From Malus domestica (Eukaryota > Streptophyta > Magnoliopsida > Rosales > Rosaceae), in contig NC_091666.1 in the NCBI RefSeq assembly GCF_042453785.1, positions 27,176,501 through 27,240,500 of the forward strand: DNA of 64,000 nt. Direction: 5' to 3'. Positions 10,033 through 22,539 of the stretch are shown here, one piece after another; position 1 is the first letter of the stretch, and every line of letters starts with the position of its first letter. Under the pieces are notes generated by a model. That model was not told the DNA's origin. It did not search any database and saw nothing but the letters and a program-made list of their open reading frames with translations. The position numbers were made by a program, and so were the translations under genes.

Positions 10033-12616
10033 GTGATTTAATTTTTTCTGTTTTGAAGCCTAAAGAGATTTTCCTAGAGCAGCAGAAACTCTTCCTGGGA
10101 TATCATTGGAATTGGCTGGGAGGGCAAAATTCGTGCTTCATACGTGCTTTTTATAGAAACTATACGACATATACAAGTGAAATTCACTTCTTCCTTTGCT
10201 GATCATTGATCGATAACATGCGCGGCGTTGTTTCTTCTCCGATGCGTACTCTCACCGCTTCATGAACTTGTGTAAAGAAAGAACTAAACACTGCCACATG
10301 AAATGTACATGTTCTTGGATTTTGGGGGAATCTGGATTCTTGATTTCCTCTTGTCAAAACAGTTCAAAGTGCTATGTTATTGTTGTTGTTAAAGAGTGTC
10401 GTTTTAGGAACTTTATTTGGATCTATGATTGACAAGTTGATACGTGATGCGAGTTGTGATTGACGCTAAGGGCTATCACGCACTCCCTTTATTAATAGAA
10501 AAAAAATGAAAAAAAGAAATGAGTGTGTGATGAATATTTTGGCATGCTGATAATAATTTTATGTGATATTTGAGAAGACATTACGTACATAAACTCGTAA
10601 TCGTACTATGTTTTCCTCATTACTTGTGATATTTGAGAAGACATTACAACGAAAGGTGAGTAAGTTCTGCGTTCGACTAACATCTGATTAGATCAGCGTA
10701 TCATAATCACAAACATGCAAAGCTCCGGTAGAAGGACCATGTCAAAGTGGAAATCAACAGAAACTGTGGTGACCCCTAAAGGGCAATTACGGAGAGCCAA
10801 AATATCGTATACATTTACACGGAGTGTGGTTTCTTCTCCTTGATGTCGTTTTTCTTCCATCGCGGTGGACGACAACCACAACATCCACTTCGGTTGGTGT
10901 CTGTCTGGGCCGTCTGGGGAGAGGTGGAGCTGTGTATTGTTAATTATCTATGTCGGTTTGTGGGCCCTCCTGGCCCAAGACCTTCTATACCTTTTTGTAA
11001 TTTTATTTTTTGTGGTTGCAAAATTTGACTTTAAGTTGCTGTCAAATTGTCAGTGTCCTGGTTCCTTACATTATAGGCATATCTTTAAGTTGACAAGTAC
11101 ATTTATTTTATTTTATTTTTAAATACAAGATATATTATCTTGATAATAATTTTTTAATATTATTTATGCAATAGTTAACGTTATTAACTATTTTAGCTAT
11201 AAGTTTTTTATTATTTTTTAAAGTTCTTTTTTTTTGACAAATGATAGAATATGTACATACTTGTTCAATGGAGATCCGGTGCAGCTAGACTAACTGATCA
11301 TATGATTTTGTATTTTCTATAAAAACAATACTATACTTTGAACTAATATGGATTGTAAAGTGAGGATTTTGAACTCAATTGCATAAAGAAGAGACATTTG
11401 TTTAAGCTCATATAACTACACCCAACTAATGTTTGAAATTTCTTCGATATTGTCGCTATTTCCACAAAAATTTCGGCTAAAATGATAGATTTCGTCAATA
11501 TGTCAATTTTCAACATATCGATTAAACATCGGAGAAACTCTTATATTTTGTTTAAACTAGTGTTTGACATCCCTTAAAGTTTTATTTTAAATTTTCACGT
11601 TTTTGAGCAAATTTCTATAATTTCCATAAAAAACAACCGATATCGATATTTCCACTGATACTAATATTTTAAACACTACTGCAACAACCCATATGCCTTC
11701 GAGTTTAATTATATTGCTTTGTAAAAAAGTTCAATTATTATTTTTAGTTCTACATGAACCACAACTTGATCACCTTAAATCATGGCCATCAAAATGATTG
11801 AATCCCGTGAGTAGGGCAACTTTAAAAAGCATAAACATGTCACTTAGAGTCACACATTCACATTAAAATGTTACATACTTTCTATGCTATTGGATTTAGC
11901 CCCACCTACCCACCAAAGTGAAAAAGAAAAAAAAAAAAAGAGAAAAAGAGAAAAAGAATAAAAAGAGCCCCACGGTCTTTTGATGCCAAATCTCACATCA
12001 CATGTAGCATGCTTTCACATGCTTAGCATTATCTTTGGGCCATTTAGCAGCACCCACCAACTTTTGTCCACCAGGCACGATGGTATCTGACGCCCCCACA
12101 GAACTGTGCCCCAATTTCCTAATACTGCTCACAGAATTTGCACAATATAAAATAAAGAAATGCTATCGATATTTTTTTAAAGTTTGATTTTTTTGTGAAT
12201 TTTTTGTTATTTTATATTTTTGATATAATGTTTTATAATGTTGGTAAGAAAATTATGTAGAAAATATGAGGTAATGAATAGTCAATAAAAAATTCTACTT
12301 TTAAAAAAGTCTCTTTAGCATTTTTTTTTTATATTAAGGAATTAGAAATTCGAGTCGTACAATGATTAGTTATAGGAGAAGAATACCTATGCATTGTAAT
12401 TACTTTGATATTTTATTACACTTACGACATATCCAGCCAACGTTTACAACTTTACAAGGTATGTTAAGTCTGAATTTGTGCAAAACCCGTCATCAGTCAA
12501 AGGCCAAAATGAACATGTCAAAAACGATCAAGGCTATATTTAGCCAACGACTGATTGCATATAGCAAGCCCTCAAGCCTCTTGCATGGGCTCCAAAATGT
12601 GCGTCCCAGATCAAGA
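10033..12616. other. 3' flank of CBS/PB1 gene and AT-rich spacer
   Basis: The first ~300 bases are probably 3' UTR of the CBS/PB1 gene. A duplicated phrase GTGATATTTGAGAAGACATT occurs near 10562 and 10626. The rest is AT-rich with an A/G run near 11922-11965. No gene frame or RNA gene could be supported. Confidence 0.5.
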
Positions 12617-13492
12617 TAGAAACATTTAGTCATGCATGGCTGAAGATGAAAATTTTTTGCCTACAATATTTTTTAAAATGCTAATTGTTAAAATACCATA
12701 TTTAACATAATCAAGAGCTACGTTTAACTTGCTATAACTGAAAATGGTCTTACGAATAAAATTATTCTGATTACTGACAATTCGTAATCCAATAGAGTGC
12801 ATTTTTAATCACCACTATTTAGTGTGGTGTATGCTCACCACCTTATTTATCACCATTAGATGAGTTTGAATTTTGAAATTTGTACATATCTATTACATGA
12901 ATCTCGAAATTCAAACTCATCTAACAGTGATAAATATGATGATGAGCATACACCATACTAAATAGTAGTGAGCAAAAATACTCCATATATAAAAAGCCAT
13001 GAACTATACTAAATGGGGTTTAATCAATCTTTAAACTTAAGAATTAGACGGCGTTCACCGTATCTAGTGAAACAGTAGAAAAATCATTTACCTCCGAAAC
13101 GGATGAGAAATGAAGAGTGCGTTGAATTCTAAGCAGTAACTTACAACAATTCAATGACATTAGTTTATTTCTCACGGGTTTATTGGGTTGCTGTCGGCAG
13201 TTATGAACTCAATGACATGTCACACTTGTCTTCCTCAAGGAAATAACGTCAGTCCTTTAATGCCTCCACACCATGATTCCTCTGTTTTTCTCAAGAGTAA
13301 TTTGTATGAAACACTCACATGGTGACAGTATGATTTAATAATATTATGATATAATAATATTACGATTTAATATAGTAACTTAAACGTAGCTTTTGATTAT
13401 GTTAAACATGGTCTTTTAAAAATTAGTATTTTAAAAAATATTGTAGGCAAAATTTTTGCATCTTCAACTATGCAGGACTAAATTTTTCTGTA
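12617..13492. mobile_element. Non-autonomous DNA transposon with ~125-bp inverted ends
   Basis: The stretches 12617-12741 and about 13368-13492 are inverted copies. Shared blocks include TTTAGTC.TGCAT, GAAGATG, TTTTGCCTACAATATTTTTT, TTTAACATAATCAA and AGCTACGTTTAA. The ~600-bp interior codes for nothing and contains a second palindromic element (12795-12984). The outer ends are approximate because no target duplication was found. Superfamily unassigned. Confidence 0.6.
12795..12984. mobile_element. Palindromic MITE nested inside the 12617-13492 element
   Basis: The left arm has GAGTGCATTTTTAATCACC, CTATTTAGT, GTGTATGCTCA and AGATGAGTTTGAATTT. The right arm carries their reverse complements (AAATTCAAACTCATCT, TGAGCATACAC, ACTAAATAG, ending AAAATACTC). 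It forms a ~190-bp near-complete hairpin and is non-coding. Confidence 0.75.
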
Positions 13493-14400
13493 CATACACC
13501 TTGGTTTATTCTGTGCATTTGAATGATTAAATGATCTCGTGTTAAAATAATTTTTTGTAGAAGTAATCTACAAACGAAGATTAAGAAGTTGAACGATTTT
13601 GATTATGAATGTTGTTAGATCAAGATACATTATTTGCAAGACTCTAAAAAGACGTTAAGTGCTAGTCAGACGGTAGGCAAGGGCCTAGGCGATTTTTAAA
13701 TGAGAGTTACCACCTAGGCGATGCTAGGCAAACGTCTCGACAGATCTAGACGTAATTTCTTAATTTTTAAACGTTTAAGAATTAATTAAGACTGCGACTA
13801 GACACTTGGCTTCTAAACTATATAGATTTTTAGAACAATGATTTAAAAAAAATAAGAGTTGTGTATCCCTTCATGGGATGCAATCATGCAAGTATTATCT
13901 TAAAAAAAAGAAACTGAAAAAAAAAGCATCACAGGATATGTACGCGTATTTCAGTCAAAGATTTGACATTCTCTCCCATGCAAAACTAAAATTTGCGAAA
14001 TAGATGGGACCACGAACAATCTTTATTACCATGTTTATCATAAATAACAGTAAAATAAAATTATAAACAAATTTAATTAATTTTGCAAAACTCAAGTGAT
14101 TTACGCATCCCCTTTTAACTTTTCCTTTTTCAAAAGAAACAAAGAAAGCACCAATCAAAACGAATGGGACTTTACCACTACAAAACCAGAAGCTTCTCCT
14201 CTGCTGTTTTATACTCTCTGCCCAAAAAAATCCATTGCTTCCTGGATCACTCTCTCTCACTCTGTTTTTACCAGAAATAAATCAAAAAAATTTTAAAAAA
14301 AATCCAACCATAGATGCAGTAATTGGTTCCTCCACACACAGTCATTGCTTCCTCCTTCTTCTTCATCGCCCAGAAGAAAGCAACCCATTTAGCTGAAGAA
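13493..14400. other. Spacer and likely promoter of the NPC gene
   Basis: AT-rich with no supported gene. The last ~200 bases become C/T rich (TCTCTCTCACTCTG, CTTCCTCCTTCTTC), which fits a promoter and leader for the gene starting at 14428. Confidence 0.45.
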
Positions 14401-14422
14401 CTCTCTCTCTCTCTCTCTCTCT
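14401..14422 (+). repeat. (CT)n microsatellite in the NPC 5' leader
   Basis: Eleven CT units end six bases before the start codon. Leader CT tracts are common in plant genes and often length-polymorphic. Confidence 0.85.
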
Positions 14423-14427
14423 AAGCA

Positions 14428-16788
14428 ATGGGAGCTTCCAAGACCAAAACTTTCCCACATTTTCCATCGTTTTCCTTCGTTTTCTCACTCTTTCTCACTC
14501 TCTCATCGACTTTCCGGCCAACCCATTTCTGCTCTGCCCAGCAGCAGCAACCCATCAAAACCATCGTCGTTTTGGTCATGGAGAACCGCTCCTTCGACCA
14601 CATGCTGGGTTGGATGAAAAAATCCGTTAACCCAGCAATCAACGGCGTCACTGGCAAAGAATGCAACCCGGTTTCAACCAAACCCGCCGACCCGGAAAAA
14701 TCCATCTGTTTCTCCGACGACGCCGAGTTCGTGGATCCGGATCCGGGTCACTCATTCGAAGCGGTCGAGCAGCAGGTATTCGGGTCGGGTTCCCTCCCTT
14801 CGATGACCGGGTTCGTCGAACAAGCATTGTCAATGTCCCCAAACCTCTCCGAAACCGTTATGAAAGGCTTCAGACCGGAATCCGTTCCGGCCTACGCGGC
14901 CCTGGTCAGCGAATTCGCGGTGTTCGACCGGTGGTTCTCTTCAATTCCCGGTCCGACTCAACCCAATCGGCTGTTCGTCTACTCCGCTACTTCCCACGGC
15001 TCGACCAGCCACGTCAAGAAACAATTAGCTTCCGGGTACCCACAAAAAACAATCTTCGATTCCGTCCATGAAAACGGGTTGGATTTCGGTGTCTACTTCC
15101 AGAACATCCCGACAACAATGTTCTACCGAAACATGCGGAAACTGAAGTACATTTTCAAGTTCCACCAGTACGATTTGAAGTTCAAGAAAGACGCTCGGAA
15201 GGGGAAGCTCCCGAGCTTGACGGTGATCGAACCGAGTTACTTCGACCTTAAGGGGATGCCGGCGAACGACGACCACCCGTCCCATGATGTCGCCAACGGT
15301 CAGAGGCTGGTTAAGGAAGTTTATGAGACGTTGAGGGCGAGTCCTCAGTGGAACGAGACGCTTTTGGTGATCACGTACGACGAGCATGGCGGGTTTTTCG
15401 ATCATGTCAAGACTCCGTATGTTAATGTTCCGAACCCGGACGGGAATAGCGGTCCGGCTCCTTCTTTTTTTAAGTTCGATCGGCTCGGAGTTCGCGTGCC
15501 GACGATTATGGTGTCGCCGTGGATTAAGAAGGGGACTGGTAAGATTGCATTCACATTGTTTTTTAATGCGTTTGTGTTGAATGTTTGACGTGTTCAACTG
15601 TTTTTGGTAGCAATTTTAATTGGATATTAGTTTTTCTTGAATATTGGTTGTGTTATTGGTTCATTAGCTTGTTCTGCGTGATCGATCATCTAGTATCATT
15701 TGGTTTTGATTCTGTTGTGGCCCGTTTAAGATTGCTTTTGTAGGAAGTACTTATGCTCTTGGCAGGTGCTTATCTAGAAAGTGTTTCTATAACCCAAAAA
15801 CACTTCCTAACATCTTCTGCCAAACGCAGTCAAAAACGCTTTTAGCCATTCCAAAAGTAGTCCCGAACAAGCACATAAATGCCTCCAAGTATAGAAAAAA
15901 AAAACAAGTTTTCTCTCATTGAAAGTTTTCTTCAGCACATTGTTTATTGTGGATTGAGTAGAAGTAGAATTTAGGTTGTTGGGAAGTTATTGTATTGAGT
16001 TCAACCCATATTTGCTAAGTTTTCATTGATTACGTGGTGCTTCTGCGTTTGTTTGCTGTAATTTGCTAGTGGTTTGTTTGATTTTGCAGTGATGAGCGGT
16101 CCTCAAGGACCTACACCGAACTCCGAGTTTGAGCACTCTTCAATCCCCGCCACCATAAAGAAAATGTTCAACCTCAGCTCTAACTTCTTAACTCACAGAG
16201 ACGCATGGGCGGGGACGTTTGAGCAAGTTGTTGGGCAATTATCTTCTCCCAGAACTGATTGCCCAGGTATCTATCTAGTTTCTGCTTCCAATTATAATGA
16301 ACTTGTGTGGAGATTTTAGAAAGTAACAGAACTATAAGCGTTTTTAGTTGTCAGAAAGTGCTTTTGAGCCTACCAGGAGCAATCAATCCTAAACAATCAC
16401 GAAAGTACATTTGTAACCGTGTAATTTGAGGTTGACATTGTAAGAAAACTTATTAATGTGCATACTGCTCTGCTGAGTTCTTGCAGTGACCTTGCCGGAC
16501 GTAGTGCCTCTGAGGAAAACGGAGGCCAAGGAAGACAGTAGTTTATCCGAGTTTCAGGGGGAGGCAGTGCAGTTAGCGGCCGTGCTCAACGGCGACCACT
16601 TCTTGAGCAGCTACCCGGATGAAATGAGCAAGAAGATGAGTGTGAGGGAAGCTCATGGGTACGTGAAAGGTGCAGTTTCAAGGTTCGTTAGAGCAAGCAA
16701 AGAGGCTATAAAACTGGGAGCAGAAGAGTCAGCAATTGTAGATATGAGATCTTCCCTCACAACTAGGTCCTCAAATATTAAAAATTAA
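14428..16788 (+). CDS. NPC: Non-specific phospholipase C (NPC), secretory type, 3 exons
   Basis: Exons 14428-15538, 16090-16266 and 16487-16788 join in phase through GT..AG junctions to give 529 residues, the usual NPC length. An N-terminal hydrophobic stretch (about residues 12-37, ending FCSAQ) looks like a signal peptide. Family motifs follow: [11 protein letters not shown] (52-62), [14 protein letters not shown]-like region (GPTQPNRLF), [19 protein letters not shown] and [12 protein letters not shown] enzymes belong to the phosphoesterase (acid-phosphatase-like) family and cleave phospholipids to diacylglycerol plus a phosphorylated head group. They act in lipid remodelling and signalling. 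The signal peptide and absence of the NPC4-type N-terminus place it with NPC1/NPC2/NPC6; gene context suggests NPC6. Introns 1 and 2 contain decayed MITE-like sequence. No defects seen. Confidence 0.93.
15723..15880. mobile_element. Decayed MITE-like segment in NPC intron 1
   Basis: AAGATTGCTTTTGTAGGAAG and AGAAAGTGTTTCTATAACC face inverted partners AAAAACACTTCCTAAC and AAAACGCTTTTAGCCATT. The AAGTGCTTTT-type words recur in a comparable segment in the MFS gene's first intron (37635-37865) and around 30910-31095. Superfamily and exact ends are unclear. Confidence 0.4.
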
Positions 16789-17265
16789 CTTGGATCCTCC
16801 TCCTCCTCCTCCTCCTCCTCTTAGGGTTTCTATACATACATAAGTTCTTGTGTTTGCGGTTGTAGAAATGCAATGACAGTAAAGGAAGTACTATTTGATC
16901 GAGTTATTTCGGTTTTCCTATCCAAGTCCATTGGCGTGTTTACGCAAATAGAATGAGAATTGAAATTATTCAGACGCACGACTTTAACCGTGGTAAGCAA
17001 TACGTATATCAAAAACCCGGAATTAGAGACTTCATTGATTCTGCTTTCTGATTCATGACTTTTTTATTCTAAGCGAGTAAACATGTCATCCAGTATAGCA
17101 CTTCATCCATTGTGTTCTAAGAAAATATTGATTTTGGTTCAGAACAAATGATAAAGAGATAAAATTTGCGCCTCAATCAAAGATGAAAGAGAATGGTGGG
17201 AAATAAGCAAATTCAAGAAAAAAAAGAGGCATCAAATTTACCTTTTGAACGAAAAGAAATGGAAT
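16789..17265. other. NPC 3' UTR and spacer to the tRNA gene
   Basis: Begins with a (TCC)n trinucleotide run at about 16795-16820 just after the NPC stop, then AT-rich 3' flank. No further gene seen. The TTTT needed to stop tRNA transcription lies at 17252-17255 (minus strand). Confidence 0.55.
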
Positions 17266-17347
17266 CGTCGACAGCAGGGTTCGAACCTGCGCGGGCGTAG
17301 CCCAACAGATTTCAAGTCTGTCTCCTTAACCACTCGGACATATCGAC
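17266..17347 (-). tRNA. tRNA-Ser, anticodon UGA
   Basis: On the minus strand the 82-nt sequence runs from GTCGATATGTCC to TGTCGACG. The acceptor stem is GTCGATA with TGTCGAC (one G-T pair). The D region is CCGAGTGGTTAAGG. The anticodon arm is ACAGA-CTTGAAA-TCTGT with TGA as anticodon. It has a long variable arm (TGGGCTACGCCCGC), as in class II serine tRNAs, and a T arm GCAGG-TTCGAAC-CCTGC. Box A (TGGTTAAGG region) and box B (GGTTCGAAC) are intact, there is no intron, and a T run follows the 3' end. It decodes UCA. It looks like a functional nuclear gene. Confidence 0.95.
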
Positions 17348-18151
17348 TCCTTGTTCGTACCGTTGTTTTATATATATTTATAACTAGAAAGGGTAAAGAA
17401 GAAAACAGAGAGCATAAACTCTACGATGGTAAATAAAGTCGTGCGTCACGTTTTAAGTCTCATCTTTAAATTAATTTAGTCTTTATCATGTTGCAAAAAG
17501 TAAATATGACTTTAAAAGTGTTCAACGATACATAAATTAAATTAAATTTATCTTGTTGCATAAAGTAATTAAGAGTTTACGTCTCATGTTGAATGATAAA
17601 AATAATAAAATATTTGAATTCAAACACGTATACATTCTTAATTTTGCTGATAGAGAGAATATCGTAAAATCACACAAGCACATGAATACAATAGCTAACA
17701 ACAAAATTAATGCTAAATTTTGAACTCCCAACTCAATTTTTTTTTCCGTGAACTCCTAACTCAATTACCAGTGCAAGTTTAAAACTTATTCGTCACAAAA
17801 TATCTAATGTTAAAAACAAATTATAATAATATTTTATTACAATACAATTTAACATATTATGTTGTCAAATTATTATGATTTTTTCATCACAAGCCAAATG
17901 ATCGATTTTAGCCACTCGTTGAATACAAGTTTACCTCTTCAATAATCCAACATATTATGTTATCAAACAAGATCTTAGGTTGTTGAGGTTGTTTTGTTGA
18001 GTCATTAGAAGAGCACAAACAAACGACACATTTTGGACATGTGGTTGTCATTTGCATGATATAAAACGGCATTGTTTTGGAGACCAAAACACTACGTTTA
18101 ATCAAATGGAACCAGAGAGAGCGCATGGCAGTAAAAGGTTGAGGATAAGCC
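17348..18151. other. AT-rich spacer, promoter of the DUF1499 gene
   Basis: No gene seen. Two ATGs lie within 50 bases upstream of the start at 18152 (18107 and 18125). One opens a short frame (MAVKG) that ends before the main start, so it may be an upstream ORF if the leader reaches that far. Confidence 0.4.
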
Positions 18152-19644
18152 ATGGCCAACATGAGCTTCAATTTGATGAGTCATCATCTTCTTCCTCCAA
18201 CTTCCAATCACTCAATCCCCACAACCTCTCATTGCCTCCAAAACCCGAAATCCAGTTTGCAGAACTCGACCCGAAAGCCGATAATCCTCCCTAGTCTCCT
18301 CTCTCTAGCTCTCACTGTCACACTTGGCTCACCTTTACCTGTTTTGGCAATCCCTTCTCTCAACTCTCAGTCCAATGTAGCCCCTCCTCCTCCGACCACT
18401 CCATTCTCTCAGGCCAAGAATTTGAAGACTGGCCTTGAATTCGGGTACACTTTAGTTTTTTTCAAGTTCAATTCATTGTTTCTTTAACTGGATTTTTGCT
18501 ATTTTAATTTGCTAGATACGTACAAATAAGTAGACGACATTCTAGTCAAGTTGGTTAGAGCAATACACTCCCCCCTGCGCCTAAATTCGAATTCCGCTCC
18601 TGTAGTTAGATCACAGTTACATTAGAATATAATCCAACTACAGTCTCAAATGAGTGTTTTTCAAGGAGTTTGAGATAACTTATTTACTTGGGTTTGTTCT
18701 GAATCCATTTCTCGTTGTTAGTTCTTTCCATTTTTGGTAATTGGGATATAATGTTGTGTGAAATAAAATGTGTTCGTTGGAAAGCAAATAGAAGTTTGTG
18801 GTTTTTTTGCTCTGCCTTCCACAATGTGCTTTGCTGTTTTTTGCTAAATATGATTTGTGTGTCTTGAACTTGCAGGAAAATTAGACCTTGCCCATCGATA
18901 AATCCTGGCTGTGTATCGACAAATCCAAGATCGTCATCGTTTGCATTTCCATTGGAGATTCCTGCAAATTCTTTAGACAATGCAATTCAGGTTCATAGAG
19001 AATTAATGCATACCCCCCCTCTTATTAAACTTTGACTTAAACTTGTGCTTTTATCAAGCTATCATACTTGCTTTGTTCTGAATGTTTAGCGTTCACTTTC
19101 TTGCATCCTAAGTTAAGTAGCTTTAGGGTAGTGATTTTAACACTCATCGTTACATCGTATCCACTCCAAACTGAATATTTACATTTCTTTCGAGTTTAAA
19201 AAGGAGTGCGAAAATCATTAACCTAGTTTTAGTATTTTTTTTGAGTCACTTGTTTGATAAAATTATGCAGAGGTTGAAAGAAGCAATCTTGGAAACTCAA
19301 AAGAACCCAAAAATTCAGATCGTGGAAGATACTCCTGATGGTAAGTAGATTAAACACATGCATAACATTACTTAAGTTTAAACCAAATTTAAAGGGATAA
19401 TTAACAGGAGAATACTTTCCCAGGGCAATATTTACAAGCTGAGTTCGATGGAGGCTTTGGCAGGGATGTGGTGGAGTTTCTGGTGAAAGGAGACTTGGCT
19501 TCGTACAGGTGCATGGCCACAAAAGTAACATATTTGTACCCTTTCACAACTGCTCTAGGAAATTCACAGGGACAAGAAGAGCGGATGAAGAAAATTACTG
19601 ACCAGTTGGGTTGGTATGCTCCAAGTTTTGAAGCCATGGACTAA
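18152..19644 (+). CDS. DUF1499 protein, thylakoid lumenal 17.9 kDa type, 4 exons
   Basis: Exons 18152-18444, 18876-18990, 19271-19340 and 19424-19644 join in phase to give 232 residues. The N-terminus (MANMSFNLMSHHLLPP, rich in Ser/Thr/Pro/Asn) looks like a chloroplast transit peptide. A hydrophobic stretch (LSLALTVTLGSPLPVLA) follows, ending in an A-x-A-like lumenal cleavage site before IPSLN. The mature part has the DUF1499 start RPCPSINPGCVSTNP, then IPANSLDNAIQRLKEAI, EFDGGFGRDVVEFLV and a C-terminal ERMKKITDQLGWYAPS. This is the architecture of the Arabidopsis thylakoid lumenal 17.9 kDa protein (At4g24930, from memory). Its biochemical role is not established. No defect seen; the start could also be the Met three codons later. 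Confidence 0.85.
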
Positions 19645-20020
19645 TTAATAATTAATTTGGATTTTGTTAATAGTTAATGTGTTCATGGTTCTTGTTTTTT
19701 TTAATTTTCTTTTTACCCTTATCTATATATATATATATATATAATTTGTACGAGACACATGTTTGGAGCTAGTATTTGAGTTTCTATTTACATGCCCGGT
19801 TATAAAATTGTGGTACAAATACTGTGAACACTCGGATGGATTTCGAGTTTGCATAAATCAACATCTGTTAGTCATAGTTGCGCGTAGATGAATCTACAAA
19901 GTTACGTTATGTTTGGGTGAGGAACATCCAAATTGTAAGGCAATATGAAAAACAAATTGATCACAAAAAGTGGAATAAGAGGATTTAGAAAATCCATTAC
20001 ATGAGCATTACAACGGTACA

Positions 20021-20157
20021 TAAGAGGAATTTGTAAATGACTCATTCTAAGTAGACATTTTGCCAATTTCCCTCACATTAATGATCACCGTAAGAGGAAT
20101 TTGTAAATGACTCATTCTAAGTAGACATTTTGCCAATTTCCCTCACATTAATGATCA
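20021..20157. repeat. 67-bp exact tandem duplication
   Basis: The 67 bases at 20021-20087 (TAAGAGGAATTTGTAAATGA ... TAATGATCA) recur without change at 20091-20157, with CCG between. Perfect identity implies a recent event. It ends about 30 bases before the gypsy element's left LTR. Non-coding. Confidence 0.95.
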
Positions 20158-20188
20158 TGTGGTACATTTATAATCTCTCTGTCTAACT

Positions 20189-22481
20189 TGTCACAGCCCG
20201 TCCCGAAATATTTATTTTCGACGGCGTGAGATTACTTATTTACCCTTGGACGTTTTGTGTGGTCATGTGGGTGAAGTTTTATTTGGACCAATTCAAAGAT
20301 TTTCCTAAGTTTTTGGAACACTTAGGACTTAGTTCTGTTGGTTGTGACCAACTAGGACCACACACAAGCACCCATATTTTTCTCTTTCCCGTTGATTCTC
20401 TCTCTTTCCCTTCCCTCTTGGATTTCCTTCCATTTCTATACAAACCGTACGGTCAACCTCAAACCCTTCAACCATTCACGGATCGACGTTAAAAAGGTGA
20501 TGTTCTTGTTCCCTACAAGCTCCTGAGTCCATTCGTACAATTTTTAGGACTTGAAAGCTTGTAAAACCCGAGAAACCATAACCTCCAACTTGAGGTACTA
20601 TTCATGCACACGTAAATGTGTATTTTTTTGAGAGTTTTGAAGTTATAAGGAGCTTTAGATCATCTTCACGAGGCTCGGAGAAGAAAAATGAAGTGATTTG
20701 GATGTCGGGAAGCTCGGGAATAGGGAGTTGCAGGTTTAGCCGGAATATCGAAGGATTTTCCGGCGAGTTTCGTCGGTTTTAGGACTTTTGAAAGGTAAGG
20801 TTTTATTCTACTTGTCCTAAGCTTCAATTTGGTTCAAGTTTCGTGGAATTTGGTTGAGAATTGGACGAGATATGAAGGTTTTCGTGATTTTTCAGTTTCC
20901 GGTGAACGGCGACGGCAACTGGCGAGGCTAACCGAAGAATAAGATAGAATATTTCATCATAGTTGATGGAATATTCTGACGCCGTCAGGTAGAATTAACG
21001 GTTTATGTTACTTTTTAACGGAATATTCCACAGAATATTCCAAACGGGGTTAGGGGATTCCGTTAAGGTCCCTGCTTGTGGCCGCGCATGGGACATCGGA
21101 AATTTTTTCTAAAAATATGGGGATGTTCGTGAGGTTGTGTAGATCACGTTGGTATATTCAAATATCCCATTTGAGCAATGTATGAGAAGTTATTAGCTAG
21201 TATTGGTTATGTGATTTAAATTAACGTTTTTATAGTTTTTTCGCATATAGGGAAGACTTATCCCGAGGACGAGCGCAGTCAAGGGCGACTCGGGGGCTAC
21301 GACTCTTCGACGTACCAGTGAGTAGGCTTTTGGTTTTTAGTATATACTTATATACTTGATATTTTCCCAGAAAATTGCATTTAAATAAGTTATGATTTAA
21401 ATTGTCATGCCAATGTTTTACATTTATAATATGCATATGATGTTTGCATATATATATATATATATTTGTGGTGTTGTGGACGCTCAGGTAAGCCTATGTG
21501 AGTTTATGAATTGTGAATGTGAATAACGGTTGTGATTAATTGAGAAGCATAGAGCTCATAAACCTGCACCCCAGTGTTAGTGATTAGCTAGATATATGAC
21601 ACATGTATGTATATAACGTCACCTCACACACCCTATGCTCACATTGGATCCAATTTAGGTACACAGTCTTGTTGTACAGACCATTATAGGTGGTTCCGAC
21701 TCGTAGATGACTAGCGATTTATCGCACATCTATCATGAGAGCGTAGTATTGAGCATAATTATATTACACCCAGTCTTGTCGTACAAACCCTTCCAATGGT
21801 TCCGACTCGTGTGTAGTGTAGCACCGTATAGGTTACTTGCAGTGACTCCGGCTAGATTGACTAATGAGCTATGAATTCAGCCCAGACTTCTGTAGGGGTT
21901 CCGGCTAACGTGTTATTTTCCATGAATTTATTTTCACCTGAGTTACTTATCCGGTTTATATCTTGGCATGGCATACTTATGATTATGAATATGTGTAGCA
22001 TGATTTGAATTGATATATATATAGATATAGGTATATGTTTATATTCTATTTTTGGGAAAAAGTATACATATTTTACGGCGAGGGGTTAGAGCATTTGATA
22101 AATGAAATGATTTTGAAAAGCTTTGTTTTTGCCCACTCATATTTTTTGTTTTGCGCCCCTCCAGGTTTTAGGTAGACTTATTGTTGGTGGCATTGAGGAT
22201 CTCAACGGTTCTGACAGAATAAAATATTCGTAGGATATCTTCTGGTACTGTATAACTAGTACTTGTCCTATTGGACTGCACCTAGACTTTTTATGCTCTG
22301 ATTAGGAGTATTTGCTCTTATATCTCACTCCTAGCACTTTTTTCTTATTAGTGCACATTAGTAGCTTTCGGTTTTTTATTTATTCGTATATTTCTTATCC
22401 TTATTGTTTCCGCACTGTGCACATGGCTACGTCACCCTCACGTGACAGCCATCATGCATCGATCTCGGTCGGGATGTGTCA
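20189..22481 (+). repeat. Left LTR of the gypsy element
   Basis: Starts TG and ends CA. It contains a TC-rich segment near 20395-20425, tandem-like phrases around GGTTCCGACTCG, and short TA repeats. It aligns end to end with the right LTR. Confidence 0.92.
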
Positions 22482-22484
22482 GTT

Positions 22485-22497
22485 TGGTATCAGAGCC
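22485..22497 (+). other. Primer-binding site, initiator tRNA-Met type
   Basis: TGGTATCAGAGCC lies three bases inside the left LTR and is complementary to the 3' end of plant initiator tRNA-Met, the usual primer for this group. Confidence 0.9.
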
Positions 22498-22539
22498 TAG
22501 GTTTAGCAATCCTGTATATCTTGTGAATGATCTAATCAT

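Noticed and set aside
10693-10884. Short minus-strand frame near 10.8 kb
   Set aside because: No domain, no promoter or splice context that supports it.
15025-15597. 190-codon open frame on the minus strand
   Set aside because: Shadow of NPC exon 1, which is conserved and complete on the plus strand.
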